The notes under the pieces were generated by a model, which was given only the letters and a program-made list of their open reading frames with translations, had not been told where the DNA came from and ran no database searches. Shown here one piece after another: positions 49,665 to 60,728 of a stretch of DNA of 64,000 nt (positions are counted from its first letter, which is position 1; every line of letters begins with the position of its first letter). The translations under genes were made by a program, and so were the position numbers. The stretch is from positions 15,540,165-15,604,164 of the forward strand of contig NC_067204.1 of the NCBI RefSeq assembly GCF_026262505.1, given 5' to 3'. This DNA is from Trichomonas vaginalis G3. Lineage: Eukaryota > Parabasalia > Trichomonadida > Trichomonadidae.

Positions 49665-49800
49665 TAGTGGGGCTTCCAGGCACTTCGTGCCTTCTAGCCC
49701 TGAAGATGTTTAGTATAAATGAAGTTTTTATTCGGAGGGCTTCCAGCCCTAAGAATTTTTCCCAAGACCCAAGAGGAGGACCGAACCCCAGCCGACCAGC
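49663..49800. repeat. Terminal repeat of Polinton B (left end)
   Basis: The first 60 or so bases match the inverted end of copy A, including a small hairpin (GGCACTTCGTGCC) in the place of copy A's GGGGCGCAGCCCC. The hairpin's stem sequence differs but pairing is kept. Beyond that the two ends are unrelated. Confidence 0.8.
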
Positions 49801-49804
49801 CGTT

Positions 49805-50700
49805 GACTTTTTTGTCATGATTTCATCGTAAATGTTTTGTCATGATTTCATCGTAAATGTTTTGTCATGATTTCATCGTAAATGTTTTGTCAAGACTTCT
49901 TCGTAAATGTTTTGTCAAGACTTCTTCGTAAATGTTTTGTCAAGACTTCTTCGTAATGAGCGTAAATGACCCAAAAATAATGTTTATGTTAGAATGTTAG
50001 ATCTAACACGTTTTCTAACATGTTTTCTAACATCGTAGAAAACTCATGATTTCTTCGTAAATGTTTTGTCATGAATTTCATCGTAAATGTTTTGTCATGA
50101 ATTTCATCGTAAATGTTTTGTCAAGATTTCTTCGTAAATGTTTTGTCATGAATTTCATCGTAAATGTTTTGTCATGAATTTCATCGTAAATGTTTTGTCA
50201 AGACTTCTTCGTAAATGTTTTGTCAAGACTTCTTCTTCGTAAATGTTTTGTCAAGACTTCTTCGTAAATGTTTTGTCAAGACTTCTTCGTAATGAGCGTA
50301 AATGACCCAAAAATAATGTTTATGTTAGAATGTTAGATCTAACACGTTTTCTAACATGTTTTCTAACATCGTAGAAAACTCATGATTTCTTCGTAAATGT
50401 TTTGTCGAAACTTCTTCATCGTATATGTTTTGTCAAGACTTCTTCGTAATGAGCGTAAAGGACCCAAAAATATAATTTAGGGTAGAAGGTTAGATCTAAC
50501 ATTCTAACATAAACATTATTTTTTGGTGTAAATTTCATGATTTTCAAGAGTTTTCTACGATGTTAGAAAACATGTTAGAAAACATGTTAGATCTAACATT
50601 CTAACATAAAATATATTTTTGGTGTAAATTTCATGAAAATTCAAGAGGGTAGAAAACTCATGATTTCATCGTAAATGCTTTGTCGAAACTTCTTCATCGT
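49805..50700. repeat. Tandem CGTAAATGTTTTGTCA repeats and TTAGATCTAA palindromes
   Basis: About twenty imperfect units of roughly 25 bp (TTCATCGTAAATGTTTTGTC and variants) are interleaved with larger duplicated blocks (about 49940-50050 and 50275-50385). The blocks contain GTTAGATCTAAC palindromes and TTTTCTAACATG repeats. Related TTAGATCTAACATG repeats reappear at about 63180-63330, so the motif is spread within the element. No gene. Confidence 0.85.
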
Positions 50701-50723
50701 AAATGTTTTTAACTTCACTTAAA

Positions 50724-53700
50724 ATGCCACGTAAGCTACGTAAGAATATACGTAAGAGGAAGAGAGCATTGAAACATCCAATAGTAAGACTGACACCACA
50801 ACAACAGTTGCAACAACAAATGCTGAATGACCCACTATGTTGCAACAAATGTCAAGCAATCCTATGCTTTTAAACCGAGTTGTTGGTGCACAGAGTGGAG
50901 GTTTAAGAGCGGCACTTTTAGCGAAAATGGCAGGCTATGGTGGAGCTGCAGACGGAACAGCATATAACCCTCAAAGTCAAATGAATTTGAGTTCACTCAA
51001 AAATCAAATAACAGATGTCAAAAAGTCAAACATAGACATACAGAAGCAAATAAGTGAAAACGAAAAAGAAACTAGAATATGACAGACACACAAAGAAACT
51101 AAATGAGTTAAACGTAGAGAAAAAGAAGAAAGAAGAACAACTGAAAGAACTAAGTACAGAGGAATATGCGAAAAAAGTGTCAGAAAAAGCAGCAGAAGTA
51201 GCAAAAATGGAACAAGATGTCATAAATTTGAAAAACCATACTACTCGATATAAAGTACTGAAAGATGAAGAGATAAAACAAAAAGCCCTGAAGACATATA
51301 TGGATAGCGATGAGTATAAAAAGGAAGTTGAAGCAAATGTAAAGGCAGAAAAACTTTTACAGTTGCAAAACCAAACCGTACAGTATGAAAACTTAGCACA
51401 AGAAAGTAAAAATAACGACGCAGCCATGCAAAAGGCAATGAAAAGCGCAGAATATATAAAAGCTAACAATGACTGGTTAGATGCCCAAGCCAACGCTAAA
51501 GCAGCCCAACTCATAGGGTCAATAAGGACAAAAATACAAGCGGATGAAGACAGTTCAAATGAAGCTTTAACGAATGCTGACTTTAAGAACGCCTTCGAAG
51601 CTCTTCATAGTAAGGTGAAACAAGTGAACGACTTCTCATCTGGAAAGAAACTGAAGTCTGAAGGTTTCGACAAAGAGTTAAAAGAAGTAGCACAAAATAT
51701 GACGAAAATAACAGATGCAGCAACGAGACAGGCAGTTCAAAGTGCCTATGACGCCGTTAGAGCAACTGTTGTGGAAAGTCAAGAAAAAGAGTTACAACAG
51801 ACCAAAACAGACCTAGTAAATGCTTTCTTAAGAACGAAAAGTCAGGTAGGACATTACGCTGCAGATGGAACATATGTGCCAGCTGGTGGAACTTATATAC
51901 CAGCTGGTGGAACTTATATACTAGCTAGTGGAACTTATATACCACCAAACCCTCCAAGAGAAGCACCTGCACCAGGACTACCTAAAACATTTACATCGTC
52001 ACATGGACACAGACACAGGCATGCACCAAAACCAACACAACAACCAACAGTTCAAAATCCAGCACCACAACAACAACCAAAACCAACAGTTCAAAACCCT
52101 GCACAACAACCAACAGTTCAAAACCCTGCACAGCAACAACAACCAGCACAACAACCAACAGTTCAAAACCCTGCACAACAACAACCACAAACAGAGCAAG
52201 GACATAAAAGAAGTAGAGAACAAGGAAACCAAGAATTCTTAAAAATGCTTAAAGAAGAGTGTGGTTTCCCAGATACTGTTGACTTTAGTGACAGATATAA
52301 AGAAGCTATTGGAAAGTTCAAGGATGGAAATACTGACCCGAACCTATTTAGCTTTATGGCTCAGCACCAAAACGGATATAATCTCAAACCTGGAAAATAC
52401 AAGCTCGCTAAGGGATATGATTTAATAGCATATCATCCAAATGACATGGATGAATTTACTCCGAGATATTTGATGTCAGAGCTAAATGACAATTCAACTT
52501 TCGTCATGAAACGCGTAAAAAATAGAGACGGAACGAAAGAACAAAAGCTTATGAATGCGGATGACGTAGATAGGGAAATTGTTAAAAACGGTCTCGGAAT
52601 ATATGAAATGCCAGCAGATGAGGTACAAGAAACTCCACAGGAAGAAATAGTTCAGATACAACCAGACATGGAAGAAATAGTTCAGCAACAACAGCTAGAA
52701 GAGCCTGAAGGAAACGAACAAGTCACTCCTTTGGAAACTAACTTCACAGAACTAGATGAAGATTTGGAACAGCCGAAAAATCTTGACCCTCAACAAGAGT
52801 ATGCGGAGAATATGGAATATTTCCAAGAGTCTAAAAAAAATTCGGCTGACATAGTAGAAGAATATCGAAAAATGTTTGCCGACATACAAAAGACTCCAAC
52901 ACCAGATGAAAATATTCAGCATAGAATGGAAGTACTGAAAGAAAATGTACACAAATACAACAACCCTTTTACTTACGAGCATTTAACGTTCAATCTTCGA
53001 TGAACTCGGTGAAAATAAAAGGTTAAATTTCAAGAAAACATATAGAAATGAAACATTGTTTAAAGTTCATTCAGAACCTAACCAAGATGGAAACAAACCT
53101 ACTTTTGTTTCTGCAGACGATGGAACTACAATGAGATGGGTCATAAGCTAATCCAGATAGGTGGTTCATAAACTTACAACCACAATTCCAAGAAGTTGTA
53201 GACGCAATGGAAGTCAATGGTGAACCAGATATAGCTGGTATTTTCAGCGCGGCTTTAAAGCCATTGAAAGATATGAAACATGCAGATATTTTGGACCAGT
53301 ATGAAATGAACATGGCTGATGGAAATATAACACCTGACGTTCTAGAACATTTATCTCAAAGAACTACACAGAACCATAGAGATGGTATATTTGGTGAAGA
53401 GTTTAGAAAGAAAGTTAGGGAGAGCGAAGGAAGAGAACCTATTGTACATGACCTTGCAAACGAAAGTTTACAAAATGTCATAAAAACTTACTTTGCAGAC
53501 AATGAACCGAGAAGGGATGAATATTTAAGAAAACTCAAATGGACAGTACAAATGAAATGTTAGTATTGAAAAACATGTTCCTTGACAAAATAAACCAACT
53601 ACAGAAATAAACGACGCAAGACTGAAAGATTGGGTAAAAGCTTTCCATTCACAAAAGATATTATTGGTAACATGGAAAGAAAACCAGAATGGCTACAAAA

Positions 53701-54025
53701 AACATATATTTGGAAACGAGCTTATTCCATATGGACAAGCTCTGTTTGAAGAGCTTGAACAGAAACTCAGGAAAGAGTCATGCAAACAATACGCAAAGAC
53801 TCAAATACAGACTATGACAAACTCTTTCTAGGATATAGGTTACCTGAGATGGGCGACCAGAGCCAAAAGGCAAAAAGGACATGGGAAATTTGCAACATAC
53901 TAGATGAACATAATGCAAAGATGCAACAACTTCAAGCAGAGGGCAATGAAGGAAAAAGAAGAGTTAAAAACTCAGTCAGGAAGAAAGTAAAGCTTGGTCC
54001 ACGTGGGTTCTATTATGACATATAA
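50724..54025 (+). pseudogene. Large element protein: basic N-terminus, coiled coil, Pro/Gln repeats (broken)
   Basis: The ATG at 50724 begins MPRKLRKNIRKRKR, a strongly basic DNA-binding-like start, then a Gln-rich stretch. After it come a long coiled coil (about 51050-51830), three GGTYIPA-type repeats, a block of QQPTVQNPA repeats (about 52030-52190) and a folded region. It lies upstream of the major capsid gene, where virion core or scaffold proteins are common. No family recognised. I treat the span as one gene region; it is broken in several places. Confidence 0.5.
51870..52195. repeat. In-frame short repeats (GGTYIPA and QQPTVQNPA units)
   Basis: Three to four copies of a roughly 24-bp unit (CCAGCTGGTGGAACTTATAT) are followed by five or so copies of ACAACCAACAGTTCAAAACC. 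Both are nearly identical at DNA level, showing recent slippage expansion. Confidence 0.8.
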
Positions 54026-54057
54026 ATCCAACTATTCTATATTTTTACTCATATGAA

Positions 54058-55674
54058 ATGTACGCCGCTCGAATATAACGCCAACAGTTTTGGATGCTAT
54101 GAATGGAAATGTTTCCGAATGGTATAACGAATGCGACAATGCCATTAGAAGGTCAGAAATAGTTCCTGGAACTTACGAATATACAACTGCTGTTTCTTAT
54201 GGAAACGTAGGTGAGTTTGGAGAAGGTTCTTCAACAACAGTAGATATTGCTTGCGACAGGTTTCATATAATTTCTATTGACAACTCTTTCTTATACGTGG
54301 AACAAGACATTGAAATAAAACCTTCTGCCAAGTTGTCTGACAAGAAAGGTTGCAATGGAATTTTCTATGTCGGATACCAATATGCTCCAGAAGTTTTCAT
54401 GGGATATAAGATATATTCTAACTCTGACTTAGTTCAAACAGTAACATGGGCAAACTATGAATGGTTCGCTTTGAGAAACTCAGTACAACCACAAGCTAGA
54501 GAACAAACAGACCAGTATGCAACTATTGAGAAAATAAGAAGACTTGACCCTAACGTTCCAGGAGTTTATGTTGACCTTTCTGGACAAACTGCAGCAGCAG
54601 TAAACCAAAGTAAAACTGAAACTTAGAGTTCCTTTGTCATCTTTCCTCATCTTCAGGTTTTTAAGATACTTGCCAAACTGGGCAGGAAAAATTTCTATCG
54701 AACTTACTCCAAGCAAAAATAACTTAGTCATTGCACCAACACAAGACCCATTCACTCTTACAGACGTAAAGGGAGCAAATCAAACGTCATTCGCCGAATT
54801 TTGCAAAGACAAAGTTGACTTAGACTTTGGTTTCTCAAACCTCAACACTGAAGTAAACTACTACTTCAATGCTGCTGGAACTGCTTGGGACCCAGTTAAG
54901 TTCACATGCGAAAAGTTTGAATGCAAGAGAATAGAAAGCAGACTTGCAGTCTATATGTTGGACCCAGATATTTCAAATGCTTTAGCTGCCAAATATATTG
55001 CAGTTCCACTTATGTTCCCTATACACCAAATATCTGTCAAAGACTTTGCAGGTGAAGTTGGAAACCAAAGTGCTAACCCAGGTGCAAGAACAGATATTGC
55101 CTTAACAACTGCAATGAAACATGCAGATACTATGTTTGTACTGTTCAGACGAACTATAAATGACTATTCTTGTTTCTACAACCCTGGTATTAAATATCAT
55201 ATAAACATAGATGGCAAATACTATCCAAGAGAAGAATATTCTACAGTTGAGGATATGAGGTCATACAACTTGAACATTAGATGCTATGAACTTTAACAAC
55301 AACTTCACAACAACCATTAACCCTGAAATGCAAAGTTCTATTATGCCATATGTGAAAGTATGGACTCATACAGGAGGTCAAAAAACTCATATACAAATGG
55401 AGACCGTTCAAACTTTTGGCTTGGCATTCCATTTGCTGACTCAGAAGACTTTATGGGTGGTATTTCAACTGTTGGTACTGTACAAATACAATATACTGGT
55501 GACAGAGACGGTCCAGATGAATTGAAAGCAAAGAAGTTTACAAAACCAATAGCACTTTTCACGGAAGAGCTCTTTGAAGATTCGTTCGATGAAACCTGCT
55601 GGGGCTCCTCAGATTGGCATAACGACAGCTTCCATCGAGCAGATATTTGCAGCAGGTCAGTAAGTTGTTCTTGA
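54058..55674 (+). pseudogene. Polinton major capsid protein candidate (copy B, broken)
   Basis: Plus strand from the ATG at 54058; about 530 codons, nearly identical to copy A 1-1370. Size, place beside the minor capsid candidate and beta-rich composition support a double-jelly-roll capsid protein; a structure-level match would be needed for proof. Broken in a few places. Confidence 0.6.
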
Positions 55675-55975
55675 ACTGACTTCTCTCCGTCAAATATTGA
55701 CAGTACGCCAGTTTTGATATAATATTGTATTATAAACTTACCTTTAGAAATATCGGTCAGTTTTGTTGTTATATTTTTGTCTGCTTCAAGAACTTTCACC
55801 ATTTCAGTTATACCAACTTCTTTGCTTTATGAAAATATTTTGGTTCAGCAAAGACTGCTATTCTATAACATTTTCCATTGTTTGTATAAAGAACTATTCT
55901 GTCAATGTATTTGTATTGTTTGTGTGTGTAAACTTTGTTCTGCTTCAATTCGAAGAGATACTCGAATACGTCCAT
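55561..55975 (-). pseudogene. Small minus-strand element gene (copy B, broken)
   Basis: It starts at the ATG at 55975 on the minus strand and is conserved in sense with copy A 1264-1679. The 3' end overlaps the capsid gene antisense. It diverges from the gene at 55996 over 20 bp. Function unknown; broken. Confidence 0.45.
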
Positions 55976-55995
55976 CTTTTTATTCTAAGTAAAAA

Positions 55996-56575
55996 TGTCA
56001 TTTCCGAAAAATAGAAGCGTAAGTGTTTCAAAAGGTTTAATGGCGATGGCAGATGTGAAGTTAAATTCACCAACTCAAACAAACAGTCAAAGTGTTGTTG
56101 TCAATGTCAAAGAAAGAGATGTTGAAGTGGGGAAACCATACGAAGACGAAGTGGGTATAACAATAGTTCTGTAAAAGAACAACCAACATACCCTGAAGTT
56201 AGCAGAGACTTAAGTTCTGTTGCAGATATTCGAAACCGACTACCAACAACTTAAAGACAAACTTAAAACTCAGGAGAAGATTTGTCAAGCTTTGGGTATA
56301 ATGTTAAACTTGGTCGAACACAACCCTGTAAAAGTGAACTCATATGTCATCGCACCTCATGAAGTTTTGAAAGAACTATTGAAACTTTTGACAGAGGCAG
56401 ACGAATAAACATCAAAGAAATAGAACCCGACATTGCTTGCTGTGGTGTTTCATACAATGTCATTGACAAGATATACGTTATGAAAGGAGGTGAAACGTTG
56501 AACTTAAAATATAGTTTCCCAGACGTCATAAAAATATTTGACGACCACAACATTTCATTAAAATTTAGTTGCTAA
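55996..56575 (+). pseudogene. Element protein of unknown function (copy B, broken)
   Basis: Counterpart of copy A 1698-2278, between the two capsid candidates. The C-terminal part includes a conserved ISCCGVSYNVIDKIYVM-like core. Broken. Confidence 0.5.
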
Positions 56576-56581
56576 GTAAAA

Positions 56582-56812
56582 ATGTCAAAAACTTCTTGAA
56601 AGATGTTGAAGAAAAATAATATAGACTTTATTTCATGTAAAGGACTTTACACACTTTTGAACGATATGAAAGACCCTGTTTTGTTTGTTCGTGTAGACAA
56701 AGGAAAGTTCTATGTCTTTACAAAATATTTGAACTTCTTAGACAGAGAACTTCAAGAAACGCCATGTGAAAGTTTAGATGAAGTTCTTCTCCACTTTCAG
56801 AAAAACTTTTAA
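56582..56812 (+). pseudogene. Small element protein present only in copy B (broken)
   Basis: It lies between 56582 and 56812: about 76 codons for a mixed alpha/beta small protein (LFVRVDKGKFYVFTKYLNF). I do not see a counterpart at the same place in copy A. Function unknown; broken near its start. Confidence 0.45.
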
Positions 56813-56822
56813 ATATATGTAA

Positions 56823-57629
56823 ATGGCAGAAGACATAGTGGTTTATACTATTACGACTAAAAACCCTGAGTCATATAATTCTATAACAACAAACTTACAA
56901 AGTCCTCAAGGACGATATTGTAAACTGACCTTAAACACGATGACGACTAAAGCCTGTTTTGCTCTTTTGACACCAGAAGACTTTGTTGTTGTGAATGGTA
57001 AAAAATACTTCTTTGAAGATACTTACTCAGATATACCACCAACAGGTTTTGTTGACTTATTTAATACTTTAAGGACGGATGTAACATGTGCTGCAACTAG
57101 AGCAGGTTTCATTATGTTTGGATGTCCGACTGAGTTTAGTATAAACGATATGAGCTATAATACAAAACTTATATCTGGTTTTTACTACCAACAGTTTCCT
57201 ATAACAGGAAAAGGTGTCATACAAGGTTTGTCTGTTCCATTGACTTTAAGTACACCTATTTTATATATTGTTTCAAACTTAGGTTCAAAGTGCTATTCGA
57301 ATATCGACAGAAACTACTATGACCAAAAGATACTCATGCGTATAAACAACACTTTCTCTGCTGGTTTGCCTATTGTTCATTCGAATGCAGAGTTTTCAGC
57401 TTTAGTGAACTCAAACACTTTAGCAAACATAAACTTAACCTTAGTCGACGCAAACTTTGTTCCTGTAAAACTTTTATGTCCTATGTATTTGTCAATGACG
57501 GCAGAAAGTTTCGAATTGGAAGATGCAACTGGTGAAAGTATTGTACTACAAGAACAACTTCAACAACAAATAGCTCAAGAACAACAAATGCAACAAATGG
57601 AACAAATGCAACAACAAAGTCAAGAATAA
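56823..57629 (+). CDS. Polinton minor capsid (penton-like) candidate (copy B, whole)
   Basis: A whole 268-residue frame from the ATG at 56823 (MAEDIVVYTITTKNPESYN). It is rich in beta strand, ending in a Gln-rich tail (residues about 238-268). Polintons carry a single-jelly-roll minor capsid protein next to the major one; size and position agree. The Gln tail is unusual and may be a flexible surface or assembly tag. The copy A counterpart is broken. Confidence 0.55.
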   Translation: MAEDIVVYTITTKNPESYNSITTNLQSPQGRYCKLTLNTMTTKACFALLTPEDFVVVNGKKYFFEDTYSDIPPTGFVDLFNTLRTDVTCAATRAGFIMFGCPTEFSINDMSYNTKLISGFYYQQFPITGKGVIQGLSVPLTLSTPILYIVSNLGSKCYSNIDRNYYDQKILMRINNTFSAGLPIVHSNAEFSALVNSNTLANINLTLVDANFVPVKLLCPMYLSMTAESFELEDATGESIVLQEQLQQQIAQEQQMQQMEQMQQQSQE

Positions 57630-57657
57630 AAAAAATATTTTTTTTATTTTTATAAAA

Positions 57658-58893
57658 ATGTACAGAATAGACGTTTCAGATTTTTATGACTTCCAAGCCT
57701 TCAGAAATATGTGTCCATTTAGAGACTATAACAAAGCAGTCGAGAATTTGAAACGTTTAGTCATTTATGTTGACTCTGCCCCAGAATGTTATGTCATGAA
57801 AGAATGGGATGTTGTCTTTAACAAACCAAGAGCAACAATAGTTTCAGAACAAGAATGTAGACAGAAACTTAAGAAAATAAAAGTCGTACAAGTTGGTATG
57901 AAGATGTTAGATGCTTGGGATATCTTATTGTCAAAACTTGAAGATTTTTCAGTTCGAGGTATAAAGTTCTATACACCTTCTCCAAACTTCTATTCTATCT
58001 TCACTGGATATAAATACGAACAAGTAGAATGGAAAGAAAATGTTATAGAAGCTTGGTTAGACCATGTCAAAGAAATTATATGCAATGGAAACGAAAGAGT
58101 CTATGAGTATATCTTATGTTGGTTTGCAAACATCTTACAACATCCAAGTGCTAAAAATGAAACTGCTCTCATTATAATTGGAAAACAAGGAACTGGTAAG
58201 AACACTTTCTTTACAGATATCTTATGCAAACTGTTAGAGGGCTATTCGAACCCTAATATGACAAACTTAGAAAACATCTGCGGTAAATTTAACTCTTCAA
58301 TAGAGAATATGAAACTTATAGTATGTAACGAACTTCAAAGTATAGATACAACAAAAGTTTTGAACTCAGATGCTTTGAAGAGTCTTATAACAGACAAAGT
58401 TGGAGTTGTTGAAAGAAAGTATAAAGACCAAAGAGTTTGTGAAAATGTTGCAAACTTCATTATGGTTTCAAACAATGCTGTTCCGATGAAGTTAGAAAGT
58501 TCTGACAGAAGATATGTAGTTGTCAGAACGTCAGAAGCTCATATGCAAGATACAGAATATTTTGACGACTTAGCAGAAACTTTGACATCTGACTTTTACA
58601 ACCACTTGTTCTCATATTTTATGACATTAGATATTTCTAAGTTCAATCCAAGACAAATTCCATATACCGAAGAAAGACAAACATTGTTAGAAGCAAACAA
58701 GAGTGTATATGAACTGTTTATAGATGAAACTGACTTTGAGTGTTTAGATGAAAGGTCATTGTACGATGAATATAAACAATATTGTCAAGAATATGGTTAT
58801 ATGACAGCGTCTAAACGAACATTCTTGGCAAATGTCAAAAGTCTTTTAGACATACAGAACGGCGTATATACAAAGAAAAATTTTTCTGAGTAA
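57658..58893 (+). CDS. SF3-type helicase (D5/DUF5906-like), copy B, whole
   Basis: A whole 411-residue frame from the ATG at 57658. The Walker A loop GKQGTGKN is at residues 175-182, a Walker B-like LIVCNELQSID follows at about 221-231, and the sensor region FIMVSNNAVPMK with SSDRRYVVV comes next. This order is that of viral superfamily 3 helicases linked to primases. No separate primase domain is visible in the first 120 residues. The Polinton polymerase is protein-primed, so the helicase may serve replication or packaging. An A/T-run leader precedes the ATG. Confidence 0.8.
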   Translation: MYRIDVSDFYDFQAFRNMCPFRDYNKAVENLKRLVIYVDSAPECYVMKEWDVVFNKPRATIVSEQECRQKLKKIKVVQVGMKMLDAWDILLSKLEDFSVRGIKFYTPSPNFYSIFTGYKYEQVEWKENVIEAWLDHVKEIICNGNERVYEYILCWFANILQHPSAKNETALIIIGKQGTGKNTFFTDILCKLLEGYSNPNMTNLENICGKFNSSIENMKLIVCNELQSIDTTKVLNSDALKSLITDKVGVVERKYKDQRVCENVANFIMVSNNAVPMKLESSDRRYVVVRTSEAHMQDTEYFDDLAETLTSDFYNHLFSYFMTLDISKFNPRQIPYTEERQTLLEANKSVYELFIDETDFECLDERSLYDEYKQYCQEYGYMTASKRTFLANVKSLLDIQNGVYTKKNFSE

Positions 58894-58930
58894 ATTTTAA
58901 AAAAAATATTTTTTTTATCCGATAGAAAAG

Positions 58931-59350
58931 ATGACGAAATTCATCTCAGTAAATAAGTACATGTCAGGACTTAAAGAAGAACTAGACCCATTCGCTTATT
59001 TGAATGTTTACTTCTACCATTTTGAAAAGTCTACATTTGACAAAGTTTGGAACATCGAACCAGTTAAGTTTGCTATTGTGACTAAAAATGGTGCGAAATT
59101 TGAAGACTTAGACATAGAAGGTTTGTTAACAGTCAAAGAAAGTTTTGACAGAAGGTTCTCAAACCTTAAAGAAGGCAAAGCATACAAACTTGTTATACCT
59201 TATGAACCAAAGAAGACAGACGACTATGAATATTATGAGTCTAGGATAGTTGAAGTTCAAGGTAAATTGGGTAAAAAGATTTTAGAGTCTAAGCCAGTGT
59301 TTGCTCCTAAAGAGGAAGAGAACATTGACATTGACCCAGAAATGTTCTAA
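58931..59350 (+). CDS. Element protein of unknown function (139 residues, whole)
   Basis: The ATG at 58931 follows the A/T-run leader and GATAGAAAAG. The protein has a compact alpha/beta N-terminal 110 residues (VKFAIVTKNGAKFEDLDIEG; AYKLVIPYEPKK) and an acidic tail. It might be a small single-strand-DNA-binding-like protein from size and place next to the helicase, but there is no motif proof. Its stop is 16 bp from the convergent gene's stop. Confidence 0.55.
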   Translation: MTKFISVNKYMSGLKEELDPFAYLNVYFYHFEKSTFDKVWNIEPVKFAIVTKNGAKFEDLDIEGLLTVKESFDRRFSNLKEGKAYKLVIPYEPKKTDDYEYYESRIVEVQGKLGKKILESKPVFAPKEEENIDIDPEMF

Positions 59351-59366
59351 AAATAAAATTTTATTT

Positions 59367-59816
59367 TTACATGTCAAATTTCTTTTTCTCTGGTTCAGGT
59401 TCTTTCTTCTCTTCTTCTACTTTCTTTTCTTTCTTCTCTCTCTTCTTCTTCTTCTCTGGTGGAGTTATGTCAAACTTCTCAGAACCATATTTTTGTAAAA
59501 GGTCTTTGTCCTTTAATAGCTCTTCTATTCTGTTTTCTATTTCATCTTCAAGAACAGCGCATGTGTCTTCTTTGCATTCTAAGAACTTTTGTTGGACTTC
59601 ATCTTTCCAATCGGCGTCATCTCTGTCAACAAGTCTGTCATTGACAAATTTTAAGACTGCTCTGCTTAATGTTTTATGGTTCTTGTCATATTCCCAGAAA
59701 CAGAACTTTAGAACAAATTCACCTTTCTTGTTTACACTATGTAAGATTTTATGGTCGACAGATGTTTTAGAGTCAAAAAGTTTGTCTCGAATATAGATAG
59801 CGAAATCGCTAGACAT
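59367..59816 (-). CDS. Lys/Glu-tailed element protein (149 residues, whole)
   Basis: A frame from the ATG at 59816. Residues 1-105 form a mixed domain (FAIYIRDKLFDSKTSVDHKI; EFVLKFCFWEYDKNHKTLSR). The last 40 are an alternating Lys/Glu tail. Highly charged tails suit nucleic-acid or capsid-interior binding. It is divergent from the ATPase gene with 36 bp between the ATGs. Confidence 0.55.
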   Translation of the reverse strand: MSSDFAIYIRDKLFDSKTSVDHKILHSVNKKGEFVLKFCFWEYDKNHKTLSRAVLKFVNDRLVDRDDADWKDEVQQKFLECKEDTCAVLEDEIENRIEELLKDKDLLQKYGSEKFDITPPEKKKKREKKEKKVEEEKKEPEPEKKKFDM

Positions 59817-59852
59817 TTTCTAAAAGATAAAAATTTTAATTTTTCTAAAAAT

Positions 59853-60728
59853 ATGTTAGAAAAAAAGTTTGCTGACATTGACAAGAAATTTGAGAATGTT
59901 TTAAACAAGAACAAGAGGAAGTTGGAAAATGCTCAGATAAAACCCATACATGACAAGTTCTTATTTGCTCAGAATGGTATAACAGGTCTAATTGCACCAC
60001 CTGGGTCGGGTAAGACTTTCACTTATCTTAAAATGGCTGCACAACAACAAGAACTAGATGAGAAGAACCCATTCTATGAGTTAGTTGTTATTTGTAGTAC
60101 TTCTGGTCAATTTGACCAAACCGTCAATTCGTTCAAAGATATTATAAAGAAGTCTAAGTTAGTATGTATAAAGGATACTGAGTTGTTAGATTGGATAAAG
60201 AAGTACCAAAGAAGAGTTTTGAAGTATAATGCTATAAATGAGTATATAAATTCGAAGTTTAAAGACCCAAATGAGGAAATGCAGAGAATATTAGAGAAGA
60301 AACACTTCAGAAACAAACAGAAAGAGATAGAATACATTTCGAAGAAATTGCAATCTTACGATTGGAAGACTTACCCTCACAGATGTCTTCTTATCTTAGA
60401 TGACTTTGCTTCTCATCCTTTGTTAAAGAATAGAGAACAAGACATGTGTCGAATTCTTAAGAAGCTCAGACACTTTAACATCTCAGTTGTCATTTGTGTA
60501 CAGACAGCCAAGAGTTTAAGTAAGGATGTTAAAAGAATACTTACTGATATCATACTTTTCCCTGGATTGTCCGAAGACGATTTCATGGAACTTATGAAAG
60601 AGTCCATGGCAGGTAAGTTTGACAGACATGAACTATGGGAGAAGTACAAAGTCATACAAGACCCTCATACTTCTTTCAGAATTCACATCTACGCGAACAA
60701 AGTTCAAATTGTAAAAAGTCAAGCTTGA
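59853..60728 (+). CDS. Polinton genome-packaging ATPase (A32/FtsK-HerA type), copy B, whole
   Basis: A 291-residue frame from the ATG at 59853 (MLEKKFADIDKKF). Walker A is in GLIAPPGSGKTFTYL (about residues 47-61), Walker B in CLLILDDFASHP, and a sensor-like VVICVQTAKSLSKDVKRILTD follows. These are the marks of the A32-like packaging ATPases of Polintons, poxviruses and relatives, which move DNA into the preformed capsid. This is the best-preserved hallmark gene in the window. Confidence 0.88.
   Translation: MLEKKFADIDKKFENVLNKNKRKLENAQIKPIHDKFLFAQNGITGLIAPPGSGKTFTYLKMAAQQQELDEKNPFYELVVICSTSGQFDQTVNSFKDIIKKSKLVCIKDTELLDWIKKYQRRVLKYNAINEYINSKFKDPNEEMQRILEKKHFRNKQKEIEYISKKLQSYDWKTYPHRCLLILDDFASHPLLKNREQDMCRILKKLRHFNISVVICVQTAKSLSKDVKRILTDIILFPGLSEDDFMELMKESMAGKFDRHELWEKYKVIQDPHTSFRIHIYANKVQIVKSQA

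Noticed and set aside
49609-49818. Minus-strand frame with a long Phe run
   Set aside because: Translation of the A30 tract and terminal repeat.
49805-50700. CRISPR-like array of 25-bp repeats
   Set aside because: Repeats are imperfect, directly adjacent in many places, with no unique spacers of constant length and no cas genes; the setting is a eukaryotic transposon end.
50969-51514. Minus-strand Phe/Ser/Cys-rich frames
   Set aside because: Antisense of the Lys/Glu-rich coiled coil in the large element gene.
53071-53313. Adenovirus-type cysteine protease for Polinton B
   Set aside because: I looked for the His-Asp/Glu-Cys pattern in both copies and did not find it; it may lie outside the window, so no call is made.
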